The notes beneath the pieces are model-generated. The model was not told the origin of the DNA, did not search any database, and saw nothing but the letters and a program-made list of their open reading frames with translations. Position numbers and translations under genes: made by a program. DNA of 54,394 bases from Bacillota bacterium (GTDB taxonomy: Bacteria; Bacillota; UBA4882; UBA8346): the NCBI GenBank assembly GCA_023410535.1, contig JAEYPR010000005.1:1-54394 (forward strand). Direction: 5' to 3'. Of this stretch, positions 8,006-16,934 are shown one piece after another; position 1 is the first letter of the stretch, and every line of letters starts with the position of its first letter.

Positions 8006-9904
8006 ATGCCAAAATCCCGTAAAAAGGTGAAAACCAAACTGAATTCACCCCGCAAATTACCCCGTTTGATCCTGGGGTTAATCTTGTTATGCGGGTTTGC
8101 GTTGATTGCATTGGTCTTTTTTAACCCGTGGGTCGGGCGGTTAAACCTCCGGGCGGAATTGGAGAAGGACAAACTTGCCACCACCATCTACGACCGGAAC
8201 GGAGAGGTTATCGCCAGCCTTTATTCCAAAGCGCGGATCTGGGTTCCGATCAGCCAAATTCCGCCGGCGCTGCAACAAGCGTTTGTGGCGACCGAAGATT
8301 CCCGCTTTTACGAACATAAAGGGATTGACGCCAAAGGCGTGTTGCGGGCGCTGTACCAGAATATTCTTGAAGGGCGGAAGGTCCAGGGCGGCAGCACCAT
8401 CACGCAGCAATTAGTGAAAAATCTCTATTTCACCCAAGAAAAAACTTGGATCCGGAAAGTGCTGGAGATGGCGTACGCCGTCCGGATCGAACAACAATAT
8501 AGTAAGGCGCAAATCCTGGAGAATTATTTGAACATCATCTACCTTGGCCATGGGGCGTGGGGGGTGGACTCCGCCGCCCACGTTTATTTTGGCAAACGGG
8601 CGCAAGATCTGTCGGTGGCGGAGTCGGCGATGATCGCTGCCTTGGCGCGCAGCCCAGAGTATTATTCGCCCTTTCGCCATCCTCAGGCGGCGGTGGAACG
8701 GCGCAACCTGGTTTTGCAGCTGATGAAGGAGCATGGCTATCTGCCGTCGGCTTCGGTGAGCAACCTGACCAAACAGCCGCTGCAGATTTTACGCGCGCCG
8801 GGTTCGACCTTCGTGGGTGCGTATTTTGTTGATTATATCTTCGAGATTCTTAAAGAGAAGACCGGTTTCAGTGAGACCTACCTGCGGGCCGGCGGCTTCC
8901 GGATTTATACCACCATGGACCGGCAGGCCCAAAGCGCGGCGGAGGGAGCGGTCCAGCTCCTGCCGGAAGAGGGACCGGACCGTTGGGGAGTGATTCAGCC
9001 GCAGGCGGCGGTGGTGGCGCTGAACCCTAAAACCGGTGAATTGTTGAGCATGGTCGGAGGGAGGCGTTATTCGGCGGGCGAGCCGAACCGGGCTTATCAA
9101 TTTCTGCGTCAACCGGGTTCGGCGATTAAGCCGTTTGTTTACGCGACAGCGATCGAAAACGGTTACCGTCCCGAAACCCGGATGAATGACCAGCCGTTGG
9201 AGATTGACGTCAATGGGACGATCTGGCGACCCCAGAATTATGACGGCGAATACCGGGGGAATATCTCGCTGCGAGAAGCCTTGGAGGAGTCGGTCAATAC
9301 CGTTGCGGTCCAATTGGTTCAAGAACTTGGGCCGGAGCGGGTTTTCACGGTAGCCCGGGAGATGGGCTTGACCAATCTGGTTGGTGCGGGCGAGTCGAAT
9401 GATAAAAACCTGGCCCCGCTCGCCTTGGGCGGGCTGACCAAAGGGGTCAGCCTGCTGGAACTGACCAGTGCCTACAGTTCCTTCGCCAATAACGGCAACC
9501 GTTCCGAACCGTGGGGGATTTTTCGCGTCTACAGCCGCGACGGCAAGTTGATCTATCAAGAGAAAGCCAGCCAACGCGGGGTGATCCAGCCGCAGACGGC
9601 GCAGACCCTTACTTCGATGATGGAGGGAGTTATCACCCGCGGGACCGGAATCCAAGCGAATATCGGGATCCGCGGCGCGGCCGGCAAGACCGGCACCTCC
9701 AGCAACAACACCAATGGGTGGTTTATCGGTTACACTCCAGATATCCTGGCCGGGGTCTGGATTGGCAATGATCAATCCAGTCGGGCGTTGGAGGTTAAGG
9801 GAGTTGCTTTAGGCAGCGGAATGGCTGCAGCCATCTGGGGACGGTTTTTAGGTCAGTTTCTGGCCAGGCCTGCCGAAGCTCCGCCCAACTCGCCAAAGCG
9901 ATGA
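8006..9904 (+). CDS. Class A penicillin-binding protein (bifunctional peptidoglycan glycosyltransferase/transpeptidase)
   Basis: This 632-residue inner-membrane enzyme polymerises lipid II glycan chains and crosslinks stem peptides. It has a basic cytoplasmic start, one membrane segment (~18-40), then a GT51 domain with catalytic Glu in EDSRFYEH (97) and GGSTITQQL (128-136). The transpeptidase domain has the SxxK motif SAIK (372-375), SVN (429-431) and KTGTS (561-565). All key residues are present. The open frame extends up to 7835, but the ATG at 8006 is preferred: AGAGG lies 7 nt upstream and the membrane-anchor start is normal. The 3' end overlaps the convergent flippase gene by 110 bp. 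A second class A PBP lies at 16935. Confidence 0.93.
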   Translation: MPKSRKKVKTKLNSPRKLPRLILGLILLCGFALIALVFFNPWVGRLNLRAELEKDKLATTIYDRNGEVIASLYSKARIWVPISQIPPALQQAFVATEDSRFYEHKGIDAKGVLRALYQNILEGRKVQGGSTITQQLVKNLYFTQEKTWIRKVLEMAYAVRIEQQYSKAQILENYLNIIYLGHGAWGVDSAAHVYFGKRAQDLSVAESAMIAALARSPEYYSPFRHPQAAVERRNLVLQLMKEHGYLPSASVSNLTKQPLQILRAPGSTFVGAYFVDYIFEILKEKTGFSETYLRAGGFRIYTTMDRQAQSAAEGAVQLLPEEGPDRWGVIQPQAAVVALNPKTGELLSMVGGRRYSAGEPNRAYQFLRQPGSAIKPFVYATAIENGYRPETRMNDQPLEIDVNGTIWRPQNYDGEYRGNISLREALEESVNTVAVQLVQELGPERVFTVAREMGLTNLVGAGESNDKNLAPLALGGLTKGVSLLELTSAYSSFANNGNRSEPWGIFRVYSRDGKLIYQEKASQRGVIQPQTAQTLTSMMEGVITRGTGIQANIGIRGAAGKTGTSSNNTNGWFIGYTPDILAGVWIGNDQSSRALEVKGVALGSGMAAAIWGRFLGQFLARPAEAPPNSPKR

Positions 9905-11168
9905 AGATCTGGGTGATGGTAAAGGACCACGCCGCCCCTTTGATGCCCATCATGGGCGTCAGAAATACCAGTAAACAGGTTTTGAGTCCGGTTGCCCAGA
10001 GGGTTAGGAAGAGAATCTTATCGGTTTTGCCGATTGCCGCGAGTAAGGTCAGGTTGAGAATGACTACTCCGGTAAAGGGCAAGCCGATCACCGAGAGACG
10101 GATCAACGGGACGGGCGAAAGGTCGTTATAGAGCACTTTCGATAAGAATGGCGCGCAACACATGATAAAGCCAAAGGTCGTGAAGCAAATGACTAAGGCG
10201 ATGGCATAAAAAAGGGCGATCTTGCGATGGACTTTCCGGAAGTCATGGGTTTTCACGGCCGAGCTGACCTGGGGCGAGAGCACTGTTGCCAGCGGGGAAA
10301 GAAAGATCAACGGAAAATAGGCGACCGGTTCCGCCATTCCGGTCAGTTTTCCAAACATGCCGGTGCTTTGAAAGACCGGTACCCCCGCTTGGATCAGAAA
10401 ATGGGGGATGATAATTCCTTCACTGGCGACGCTGATGGAAGTGACGATCTGATTCAACAATAACGGCCAGGAAAAGCGGAGAATCTCCCGTTGCGGCAGG
10501 GAGTTCTCCAGACCGTCCGCCGCCCGCGTTACCCCCGGCCGGTGCAACCGGAAAAAGATGAGGAGCGTGGTTAGGCAGGCGATCTCGCCAACAGTTAGCC
10601 CCAGCACGGGTACGGAAAAGATCGAGATGGGCAACATGCCGGCGCAAACGCTGATCAACAAAACCGAGGTTGAGATCTCCACGAACTGTTCCCCGAGCTC
10701 CGATGATGCGGTCGGAGCCATATTGGAAAGACCTTGAAAATAGCCCCGGTATATCGAGGAGAGAGCCGAAAACGGTATGGCCAACGCCACCATCAACAAC
10801 GCTTCTTTGACCCGGAAATCGGAATAAACGGAACGCGCTAAAAACGGCGTCGCCACCAGCAGCAGCAGTACGATGGAGATGGAAGTGGCGGAGACAATCC
10901 GGGTGGCCCGGCTACGTAACTCGTGAATGCGGCCATAATCGCCAACAATTGAGTACTCAGAGATCCATTTGATTAGGGCCATGGGCAGACCGATGGTCGC
11001 CATCCCGCTGAGCAGACGGTAGACCGGATAGACCATTCCCAAGATTCCCAAGCCCTCCGCACCGACCCGGCGCGCCAACCAGATCCGGTAACAAGTGCCC
11101 GCGAGTTGAATAATCAATCCCGAGCCGACCAGATAAAAAAAGTTTTTGAGATTAGGCCGTTGTTTCAT
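9795..11168 (-). CDS. SpoVB/MurJ-like polysaccharide flippase (MOP superfamily)
   Basis: This 457-residue protein has about 12-14 hydrophobic helices, starting with NFFYLVGSGLIIQLAGTCYR and then GAEGLGILGMVYPVY, typical of stage V sporulation protein B and related lipid-linked oligosaccharide flippases. Such proteins move peptidoglycan or polysaccharide precursors across the cytoplasmic membrane, in SpoVB during spore cortex synthesis. The ATG at 11168 has AAGGAG 8 nt upstream. Its last 110 bp are shared, on opposite strands, with the end of the PBP gene. The link to cell-wall synthesis fits that neighbour. Assignment to SpoVB rather than another MOP flippase is moderate. Confidence 0.8.
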   Translation of the reverse strand: MKQRPNLKNFFYLVGSGLIIQLAGTCYRIWLARRVGAEGLGILGMVYPVYRLLSGMATIGLPMALIKWISEYSIVGDYGRIHELRSRATRIVSATSISIVLLLLVATPFLARSVYSDFRVKEALLMVALAIPFSALSSIYRGYFQGLSNMAPTASSELGEQFVEISTSVLLISVCAGMLPISIFSVPVLGLTVGEIACLTTLLIFFRLHRPGVTRAADGLENSLPQREILRFSWPLLLNQIVTSISVASEGIIIPHFLIQAGVPVFQSTGMFGKLTGMAEPVAYFPLIFLSPLATVLSPQVSSAVKTHDFRKVHRKIALFYAIALVICFTTFGFIMCCAPFLSKVLYNDLSPVPLIRLSVIGLPFTGVVILNLTLLAAIGKTDKILFLTLWATGLKTCLLVFLTPMMGIKGAAWSFTITQIFIALASWAELRQAWPETDLKTVPRWLQPFRCLKQLP

Positions 11169-11603
11169 TGTGATAACTCCTTCATAACCGGGGAGTAGCG
11201 AGTGTTTTATTAGGATACTATGGAGCGGGACGGCCGAATATACCTTGAAAAGGGCGGTTGGGTCCCTGAAGAAGATTTACAACTTTTTTACATTTTGTTC
11301 ATCGGAGTTCAATCTCCGTATGATAATATAAAAATCACATTCACCCCTTTATTTTTTTCTTTGCGGTTCCGGAAACGGAACCCTTTGTTTTTGTTGACGG
11401 ATGGGTGTTGGGAAACTGAGCGGAAAATTCCGGGTAATTAACCAAGTCACTCCGGCGCAAACAGCGGTAGCCAGAATTTTTTTCTGCAAAAGGGGAATGA
11501 GTTGTAAAATATTTTAATAAAATTCTGAAGATGATCGGAACATTTCGGAAGAATCATCGTCTAATTAGTAAAGAAAGCAAAATTTTACTGGAGGAAGATT
11601 TTG
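11169..11603. other. Intergenic region, little recognisable
   Basis: This 435-bp gap lies between divergent genes and becomes AT-rich toward 11500-11600. The only promoter-like pair on the plus strand is TTGTTC (about 11297) and TATGAT, 18 bp apart. That is far from the next start and weak. I see no RNA gene or clear repeat. Confidence 0.4.
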
Positions 11604-12137
11604 ATGAAAAAAATTACATTCGGATTGATACTCGCTTTATTGGTAGCGACGTGTTCCTTAAGCATCTACGCCGAACGGGATCGACACCGGCCCGGAGGCT
11701 ACGGACCGGGACCCGGCGGCCCTGGTCCGGGACCGGGAATGAACTCCAATCGCCAGTTGCGGGATGATGCTCGATATATCGTACACCGGACCGCCGGGGT
11801 CGTCTCCGAGGCCCAGCGGATTGCCAAACGGAACCGCTCTTATAACCGTTTTGGTCTAGGTTTGGCGGTGGCGCATCAAGAGCGGGCGGTCGATCTTTAC
11901 CGCCAAGGCGATTACCAATACGCAATTTACCATTCGCTGCGCGCCCGTCGCTTGGCGTTTAGCGTTTTTGACAATAACCGCTACCGTTGGGGCGCTGAAT
12001 ATCGTGAGGACCGCCGCGAAGATTACTACGGCCGCCGTTGTCCCAGTAATGATGATTTGGACCGCCGTCTGGACCGGCGCCGCGTCCATCGCGATGACGA
12101 TGTGATCCGGATCTTGATCAAATTTGATCTGGACTAA
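11604..12137 (+). CDS. Small secreted or periplasmic protein, unknown function
   Basis: This 177-residue protein begins with a signal peptide (MKKITFGLILALLVATCSLSIYA, likely cut near residue 23). A Gly/Pro-rich linker with repeated PGPG (~31-45) follows, then an Arg-rich helical domain. That domain contains paired Tyr and Arg (for example YRQGDYQYAIYHSLRARRLA), and the C-terminus is very charged. I do not recognise a named family. The ATG at 11604 is preferred to the TTG at 11601 because GGAGGA lies 8 nt upstream. It is followed by its own terminator, so it is monocistronic. Confidence 0.7.
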   Translation: MKKITFGLILALLVATCSLSIYAERDRHRPGGYGPGPGGPGPGPGMNSNRQLRDDARYIVHRTAGVVSEAQRIAKRNRSYNRFGLGLAVAHQERAVDLYRQGDYQYAIYHSLRARRLAFSVFDNNRYRWGAEYREDRREDYYGRRCPSNDDLDRRLDRRRVHRDDDVIRILIKFDLD

Positions 12138-12171
12138 GAATCATTCGGTAAGCTTAAATACTTAACATTGC

Positions 12172-12205
12172 AACCCCGGCTGGTTTGAACCGCGCCGGGG
12201 TTTTT
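12172..12205 (+). terminator. Rho-independent terminator
   Basis: A 9-bp GC-rich stem (12172-12180 with 12194-12202) runs into five T. It ends the small secreted protein gene. Confidence 0.85.
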
Positions 12206-12286
12206 GATCATGGCTCGGCCGCGTTATTTTCTAGGTAATCGTCCCTTCCGGTAGGCCCAGGATAAAACGCTATTTTAAGTAGCCGT

Positions 12287-12380
12287 CCACGCTAGCTTCT
12301 GCTCGCGCTGCGAATTAAGAAAATAAGCTAGGTGGAGCGACATAGACATCGAAGCTAGGTAGACCAACAGACTGCGTCTA
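12287..12380 (+). other. Leader-like region with competing stem arms upstream of the M42 peptidase
   Basis: The arm CCACGCTAGCTT (12287-12298) can pair with AAGCTAGGTGG (12325-12335, one bulge) or, less well, with a second copy GAAGCTAGGTAG (about 12351-12362). The second copy can instead join a short hairpin built from TAGAC and GTCTA. This alternation resembles a regulatory leader, but no known riboswitch motif is visible. A TTGACA at 12383 lies just downstream with a poor -10. Confidence 0.3.
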
Positions 12381-12465
12381 TATTGACAATCACCCAGATT
12401 TTGGTTAAGCTTAGCCTAAACATGGTTTTTCTTGAAGTAGAATCCGAAATGAACAGGAGTCAACA

Positions 12466-13518
12466 ATGAGCCAACCATATCACCACGACGAAATTTTAAC
12501 TTACTTACAGAAGGTTCTTGCGATTCCTAGCCCCTCCGGTTACACCGAGCTGATCATGGATTATCTCCGTTCGGAGCTGGATCAGTTGCAATTGCCATAC
12601 CGTTTCACCAACAAAGGGGCGTTGATTGCGACCGTCACCGGGGAGAATGACCGGGAGCAACGGACGTTCTCGGCCCACGTCGACACCTTGGGGGCGATGG
12701 TGAAAACGATCAAAGCGGGCGGCAGTTTGGCGTTGGAGCTGATCGGCGGTTATCTGCTCTCCGGCGTGGAAGGGGCGAATTGCACGGTAGTGACCGGCGA
12801 CGGCCGCTCCTATTCGGGTACAATTCACACCTTGAAACCCTCTGTCCACATCAGCGGCGATGAAGCGCGGGAGTTGAAACGGATCCCCGAAAACATGGAA
12901 GTGATTCTGGATGAGCGGGTCGCCACCAAAGCCGAAGTAGTGGCGTTAGGGATCGAGGTTGGCGATTATATTTGGATTGATCCGCGTACCACCATTACCG
13001 GGCAAGGTTTCATCAAAAGCCGTTACTTGGATGATAAGGCCAGTGTGGCGGTGTTGTTATATGTGCTCCGTTATCTGACGCAAAACAAGCTGCAACCGCT
13101 CTGCACGACCAACTTTTATCTTTCTAACTTTGAAGAGGTCGGACACGGGGCCAGCGCCGGTCTGCCGGAAAAGACCAAAGAGTTTATTGCCGTCGATATG
13201 GGAGCGCCGGGGTTGGAGCAAAACTCCTCCGAATATGCGGTTTGCATTGCGGCCAAAGATTCGTCAGGTCCTTATGACTACCGGCTACGCCAAAAGCTGA
13301 CCACGGTCTGCAAAGATTATCAGATCCCCTACCGGATAGATGTTTATCCCCATTACAGTTCCGATGCTTCGGCGGTGCTCCGCTCGGGGTGGGATGTCCA
13401 AACCGCGTTGATCGGTCCGGGCATTTTCGCCTCGCATGGTTATGAACGGACGCATTTGGATTCGCTCCTGGCAACCATTGACCTGATTGTCCGGTATTGC
13501 ACCCAAGTTCCGATCTAA
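12466..13518 (+). CDS. M42-family metallo-aminopeptidase (YsdC/FrvX-like)
   Basis: This 350-residue cytosolic enzyme belongs to the M42 group of dinuclear-metal aminopeptidases or deblocking peptidases that trim short peptides. Visible ligands and catalytic residues are SAHVD (His71, Asp73), the bridging Asp in YLDDKAS, the Glu pair in NFEEVGHGAS, Asp in AVDMG and His in SHGYERTH. The order and spacing match full-length members (~350 residues). The ATG at 12466 follows AGGAG. A terminator follows, so it is a single-gene unit, although the ~330-bp region before it may hold a regulatory leader. Confidence 0.9.
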   Translation: MSQPYHHDEILTYLQKVLAIPSPSGYTELIMDYLRSELDQLQLPYRFTNKGALIATVTGENDREQRTFSAHVDTLGAMVKTIKAGGSLALELIGGYLLSGVEGANCTVVTGDGRSYSGTIHTLKPSVHISGDEARELKRIPENMEVILDERVATKAEVVALGIEVGDYIWIDPRTTITGQGFIKSRYLDDKASVAVLLYVLRYLTQNKLQPLCTTNFYLSNFEEVGHGASAGLPEKTKEFIAVDMGAPGLEQNSSEYAVCIAAKDSSGPYDYRLRQKLTTVCKDYQIPYRIDVYPHYSSDASAVLRSGWDVQTALIGPGIFASHGYERTHLDSLLATIDLIVRYCTQVPI

Positions 13519-13557
13519 AATGAAACGTTGTGGTATGATCGTCAAGATTGTTTGCAG

Positions 13558-13592
13558 AACTGCCTCCGCCGGAGATTGGGGGCAGTTTTTTT
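13558..13592 (+). terminator. Rho-independent terminator after the M42 peptidase
   Basis: A 10-bp stem (13558-13567 with 13578-13587, including T-G pairing) is followed by a T run to 13592. Confidence 0.8.
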
Positions 13593-13598
13593 ATTGGG

Positions 13599-13733
13599 AT
13601 GATACGGAGTCCCGATACGCCGGCTGGCTGAATCGCCAAGAGAAAGAACAGCGTCTCCGTGTCATATGCCCGAGTAATCCGGTCACATGCCAAAATCATT
13701 CCGGCGGATGACGGAATGATTTTGGCATGTGAC
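13599..13733 (+). repeat. Two adjacent hairpins, one a perfect 22-bp inverted repeat
   Basis: The first stem pairs 13599-13609 with 13655-13665 (11 bp, one G-T pair). The second pairs 13682-13703 with 13712-13733 perfectly over 22 bp with an 8-nt loop. GTCATATGCC (13661) and GTCACATGCC (13682) look like diverged copies. No T run follows, so this is not a simple terminator. It lies about 170 bp before the ABC transporter operon. Confidence 0.75.
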
Positions 13734-13904
13734 TTGGACGTTACGGCAGTTGGCGCAATGATTACGGAAACAAGCCGGAACGTTTTTAAAAAATAGTGGC
13801 ATCGAATCGGATTGCGTTACATAAAGATTGTAAGAAAAGGGTTCCATTGCAATCACCGACCTTGGGACGAAAGCATATAATACCAGGAAAAGGAGGGTTT
13901 TTAC

Positions 13905-14903
13905 ATGAAAAAATACCTGGTGTTACTGTTGATCCTGGTCGTAGCGATGGGTAGCCTTAGTTGGGCCGCACCGCCCAAGCTGGAGAAGGTTCGTCTGTCG
14001 GAAGTGGTCCGTTCGGTCTTTTATGCGCCGATGTATGTGGCCATCAATAAGGGGTTCTTTAAGGAGCATGGACTGGATATTGAACTGTCGACCGCCTGGG
14101 GTACTGATAAGGGTGCCGCGGCTTTGGTTTCGGGTAGCGTCGACGTGAGTTTGATGGGTCCGGAGGGTGCAATTTATGTCTACAATCAAGGGGCCAGTAA
14201 CTATCTGGTGGCCTTCGCGCAACTGACGAAAGGGGACGGTTCGTTTTTAGTGTCCCGGAAAGCCATTCCCGATTTCGAGTGGAAGGACGTCAAAGGCAAG
14301 ACCATCATTGGCGCTCGGAAAGGCGGCGTCCCTGAGATGGTGCTCGAATATATCTTAAAACAAAATAACATTGGATTCCAAAAAGACGTCAACGTGTTGC
14401 AGAACATTGATTTCACTGCGACGGCCGGAGCGTTTAAAAGCGGTGTCGGCGATTTTATCGCGTTGTTCGAACCGACTGCTTCCTTGTTGGAGAAGGAAGG
14501 AATCGGCCACGTCGTCGCCTCGTTGCGGACTGATAGCGGCGTGCTTCCGTATACGGTCTTTCACGCCCGCAGGGATACTTTGACCAAAAAAGCGGCGCTG
14601 TTGCAACGGTTCACCAATGCCGTTTACAAAGGCCAGATCTGGGTGCAAAACCACTCGGTGGCCCAGATTGTCGACAGCATCGGCGGCTACTTCCCCGACG
14701 TCGACAAGGATATTTTGACTCGCTCGGTTAAACGCTACCAAACCTATGATACCTGGGCTCAAAATCCGGTGATGACCAAAACCTCGTTCAACCGGCTCCA
14801 GGACATCATTCAGAGCGCTGGAGAGTTACAAAAACGGGTCCCGTACGAGAAGCTGGTTACACCCCAATTTGCGTTGCAAGCTATTAAAGAAGTTCAAGAC
14901 TGA
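13905..14903 (+). CDS. ABC transporter substrate-binding protein, NitT/TauT (NMT1/THI5-like)
   Basis: This 332-residue exported protein has a signal peptide (MKKYLVLLLILVVAMGSLSWA) and then a periplasmic-binding fold. The opening VFYAPMYVAINKGFFKEHGLDIE is the hallmark of NMT1/THI5-like binding proteins for nitrate, sulfonates, thiamine precursors and similar small molecules. The first gene of a three-gene operon, it is followed by its ATPase and permease. The ATG follows AAGGAGG. There is no lipobox Cys after the signal peptide, so the mature protein should be soluble, which fits a true periplasm. The ligand cannot be told from sequence. Confidence 0.88.
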   Translation: MKKYLVLLLILVVAMGSLSWAAPPKLEKVRLSEVVRSVFYAPMYVAINKGFFKEHGLDIELSTAWGTDKGAAALVSGSVDVSLMGPEGAIYVYNQGASNYLVAFAQLTKGDGSFLVSRKAIPDFEWKDVKGKTIIGARKGGVPEMVLEYILKQNNIGFQKDVNVLQNIDFTATAGAFKSGVGDFIALFEPTASLLEKEGIGHVVASLRTDSGVLPYTVFHARRDTLTKKAALLQRFTNAVYKGQIWVQNHSVAQIVDSIGGYFPDVDKDILTRSVKRYQTYDTWAQNPVMTKTSFNRLQDIIQSAGELQKRVPYEKLVTPQFALQAIKEVQD

Positions 14904-14947
14904 TAGTGGTACTCAATACCGTAGATTAACGGGGGGAATTGTATGTG

Positions 14948-15709
14948 ATGATGGTGGAGTTGTCCGGGGTTGGTTTGAAGTATGTCAACAAAACAGGGGA
15001 AGTCGCTGCATTGCAAGATGTTAATTTAGCAATTGCCGAGCGCGAGTTTGTCTCGCTGATCGGCCCAAGCGGGTGCGGCAAGAGTACCATCTTGTCGCTG
15101 GTCGCCGGAATGCTCAATCCAACCGTCGGGCAAATCGCCATCGGTGGTCAAGTGGTCTCCGGTACCTCAGCCAAAGTCGGTTATATGCTCCAACACGATC
15201 ACTTATTGGAATGGCGGACCATCAAGTCCAATACTTTCTTAGGCTTGGAAATCCGGGGGTTAAATGACCGGGAACACCAAGCGGCGGCCTTGGCCATGCT
15301 GGAACGGTATGGGTTGAAGGATTTTCTCAACCGTTACCCACGGGAGCTTTCGGGCGGGATGCGGCAGCGCGCCGCTCTCGCCCGCACGCTTGCGTTAGGC
15401 CCCGAGGTACTGCTGTTGGACGAACCGTTCTCCGCTCTCGATTATCAGACCCGCATCAATCTGGAAGAAGAGGTCTTTCAGATCCTAAAGCAGGAGCAAA
15501 AAACAGTCCTCCTGGTTACCCACGATATTTCGGAGGCGGTGGCCCTGTCGGACCGGATTGTCGTGCTCAGTCCCAGGCCAGGGACGGTGAAAGCCGATTA
15601 CCGGATTGAGCTGACCGGCAAGGACAATTCACCCTTTTTGGCGCGCCAAGCCCCGGAATTCCGCAGTTACTTCCGAACAATCTGGAACGATCTGGAGGTC
15701 CGCCAATGA
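14948..15709 (+). CDS. ABC transporter ATPase, NitT/TauT type
   Basis: This ~253-residue nucleotide-binding subunit has Walker A GPSGCGKST, signature LSGGMRQRAALA, Walker B VLLLDEPFSALD and the switch His in LVTHDISEA. It powers the importer together with the permease encoded next. The start is ambiguous: TTG 14939, GTG 14945, ATG 14948 and ATG 14951 are all in frame. GGGGGG (14931-14936) best fits GTG 14945 or ATG 14948. Its stop overlaps the next start as ATGA at 15706, a sign of translational coupling. Confidence 0.92.
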   Translation: MMVELSGVGLKYVNKTGEVAALQDVNLAIAEREFVSLIGPSGCGKSTILSLVAGMLNPTVGQIAIGGQVVSGTSAKVGYMLQHDHLLEWRTIKSNTFLGLEIRGLNDREHQAAALAMLERYGLKDFLNRYPRELSGGMRQRAALARTLALGPEVLLLDEPFSALDYQTRINLEEEVFQILKQEQKTVLLVTHDISEAVALSDRIVVLSPRPGTVKADYRIELTGKDNSPFLARQAPEFRSYFRTIWNDLEVRQ

Positions 15710-16560
15710 CGAAACAGTTGCCGAAAGCGAACGGGTTGAGTTGGTTCCGCCGCTGGTTGCGACGGGGCGCGGTTTCCGAATTTCACGGCAGTTATCTTGA
15801 GGAGGCACGCCGCCACGAGATGACTATCGCCGCTTACCAATGGCTGCTCCTGCTGGGACTGTTGGTCTTTTGGGAGATCGGCGCCAATTTCAAATGGATC
15901 GATTCCTTCATCACCAGTCAGCCGTCGCGGATTTGGATGACGATTTTGAAACTGGAGAGTACCGGGAAACTGTGGACTCATATTGCGACCACCGTCAGCG
16001 AAACCACGCTGGGGTTTGTGGTAGGCACTTTGGGAGGGACCGTGTTCGCGGTGTTGCTTTGGTGGTCTAAAACTGTGGCGGAGATGTTGGACCCCTATAT
16101 TGTCGTCTTAAACAGCATCCCGAAAGTGGCGTTGGGGCCGGTCTTCATTGTCTGGCTCGGCGCCGGAACCCCGGCGATTATCGCAATGGCCTTGGCGATT
16201 TCAGTGATTGTCACGGTGATGATGGTCTTTAACGGCTTTAACGAAGTTGATCCCGATACGTTGAAATTGATGCGGAGTTTTGGAGCGACCCGCCGCCAGA
16301 TCTTATTTAAAGTGACCTTACCCGCCTCAATCCCAACGATCATCGCCGCGCTCAAGGTCAATTTGGGATTATCATTGGTCGGCACCATCGTCGGCGAGTT
16401 TTTGGTCTCCAAAGAAGGGCTGGGGTATCTGATCGTCTATGGCGGGCAGGTCTTTAATATGAGTTTGGTGATGGCCAGTGTGTTGATCCTCTGTGTCGTG
16501 GCAGTCGTCATGTATTACGCCGTCAGTTTGCTGGAGAAGCAAGTGGTGCGCTGGAAGTAA
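15706..16560 (+). CDS. ABC transporter permease, NitT/TauT type
   Basis: This 284-residue integral membrane protein has an extended cytoplasmic N-terminus (~45 residues) and then about six membrane segments. The EAA loop, GATRRQILFKVTLPASIP, contacts the ATPase. It forms the translocation path of the importer encoded from 13905. The start overlaps the ATPase stop by 4 bp, and a terminator follows at 16603. The family (SsuC/TauC/ThiX-like) is clear; the substrate is not. Confidence 0.92.
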   Translation: MTKQLPKANGLSWFRRWLRRGAVSEFHGSYLEEARRHEMTIAAYQWLLLLGLLVFWEIGANFKWIDSFITSQPSRIWMTILKLESTGKLWTHIATTVSETTLGFVVGTLGGTVFAVLLWWSKTVAEMLDPYIVVLNSIPKVALGPVFIVWLGAGTPAIIAMALAISVIVTVMMVFNGFNEVDPDTLKLMRSFGATRRQILFKVTLPASIPTIIAALKVNLGLSLVGTIVGEFLVSKEGLGYLIVYGGQVFNMSLVMASVLILCVVAVVMYYAVSLLEKQVVRWK

Positions 16561-16602
16561 GCTATTGAAAAACTGCTGAAATGAACATAAGCGATGTTTT
16601 GC

Positions 16603-16639
16603 GGTGACCTCCCCGAAGGGGTGAACAGTCGCCTTTTTT
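16603..16639 (+). terminator. Rho-independent terminator after the ABC operon
   Basis: The outer stem GGTGAC with GTCGCC and the inner CCCC-GAA-GGGG are followed by six T. Confidence 0.75.
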
Positions 16640-16934
16640 GACAATTTCTTCCCGGAACTATCGGCCAAGGCGTTACGTTAAATAACATAGTTGCAGTTGG
16701 AACCAGCAAATTCCGCTGGTTCCTTCGGTTATCGGCCCATTTGTCACAAAAGCGCTTACGGGTCGCGGCATAATTCCAGAGACTGTTCTGATTGTCAGGA
16801 AACGGGACTAGCCAAGCGCCATGAGTTGTGATAGAGTGTGAAATGGAATACCCTGCGGACTTAATCGCGAAAAATGCCTGACAGCTCGTAGTGGCACAAA
16901 CCACGCAGAGGAAAAATAATGGGGATGGTTGCTT
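16640..16934. other. Intergenic region with one perfect hairpin
   Basis: A perfect 9-bp hairpin (16699-16707 with 16715-16723, 7-nt loop) has no strong T run. I see no convincing promoter for the PBP gene at 16935, and nothing else is recognisable. Confidence 0.4.
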
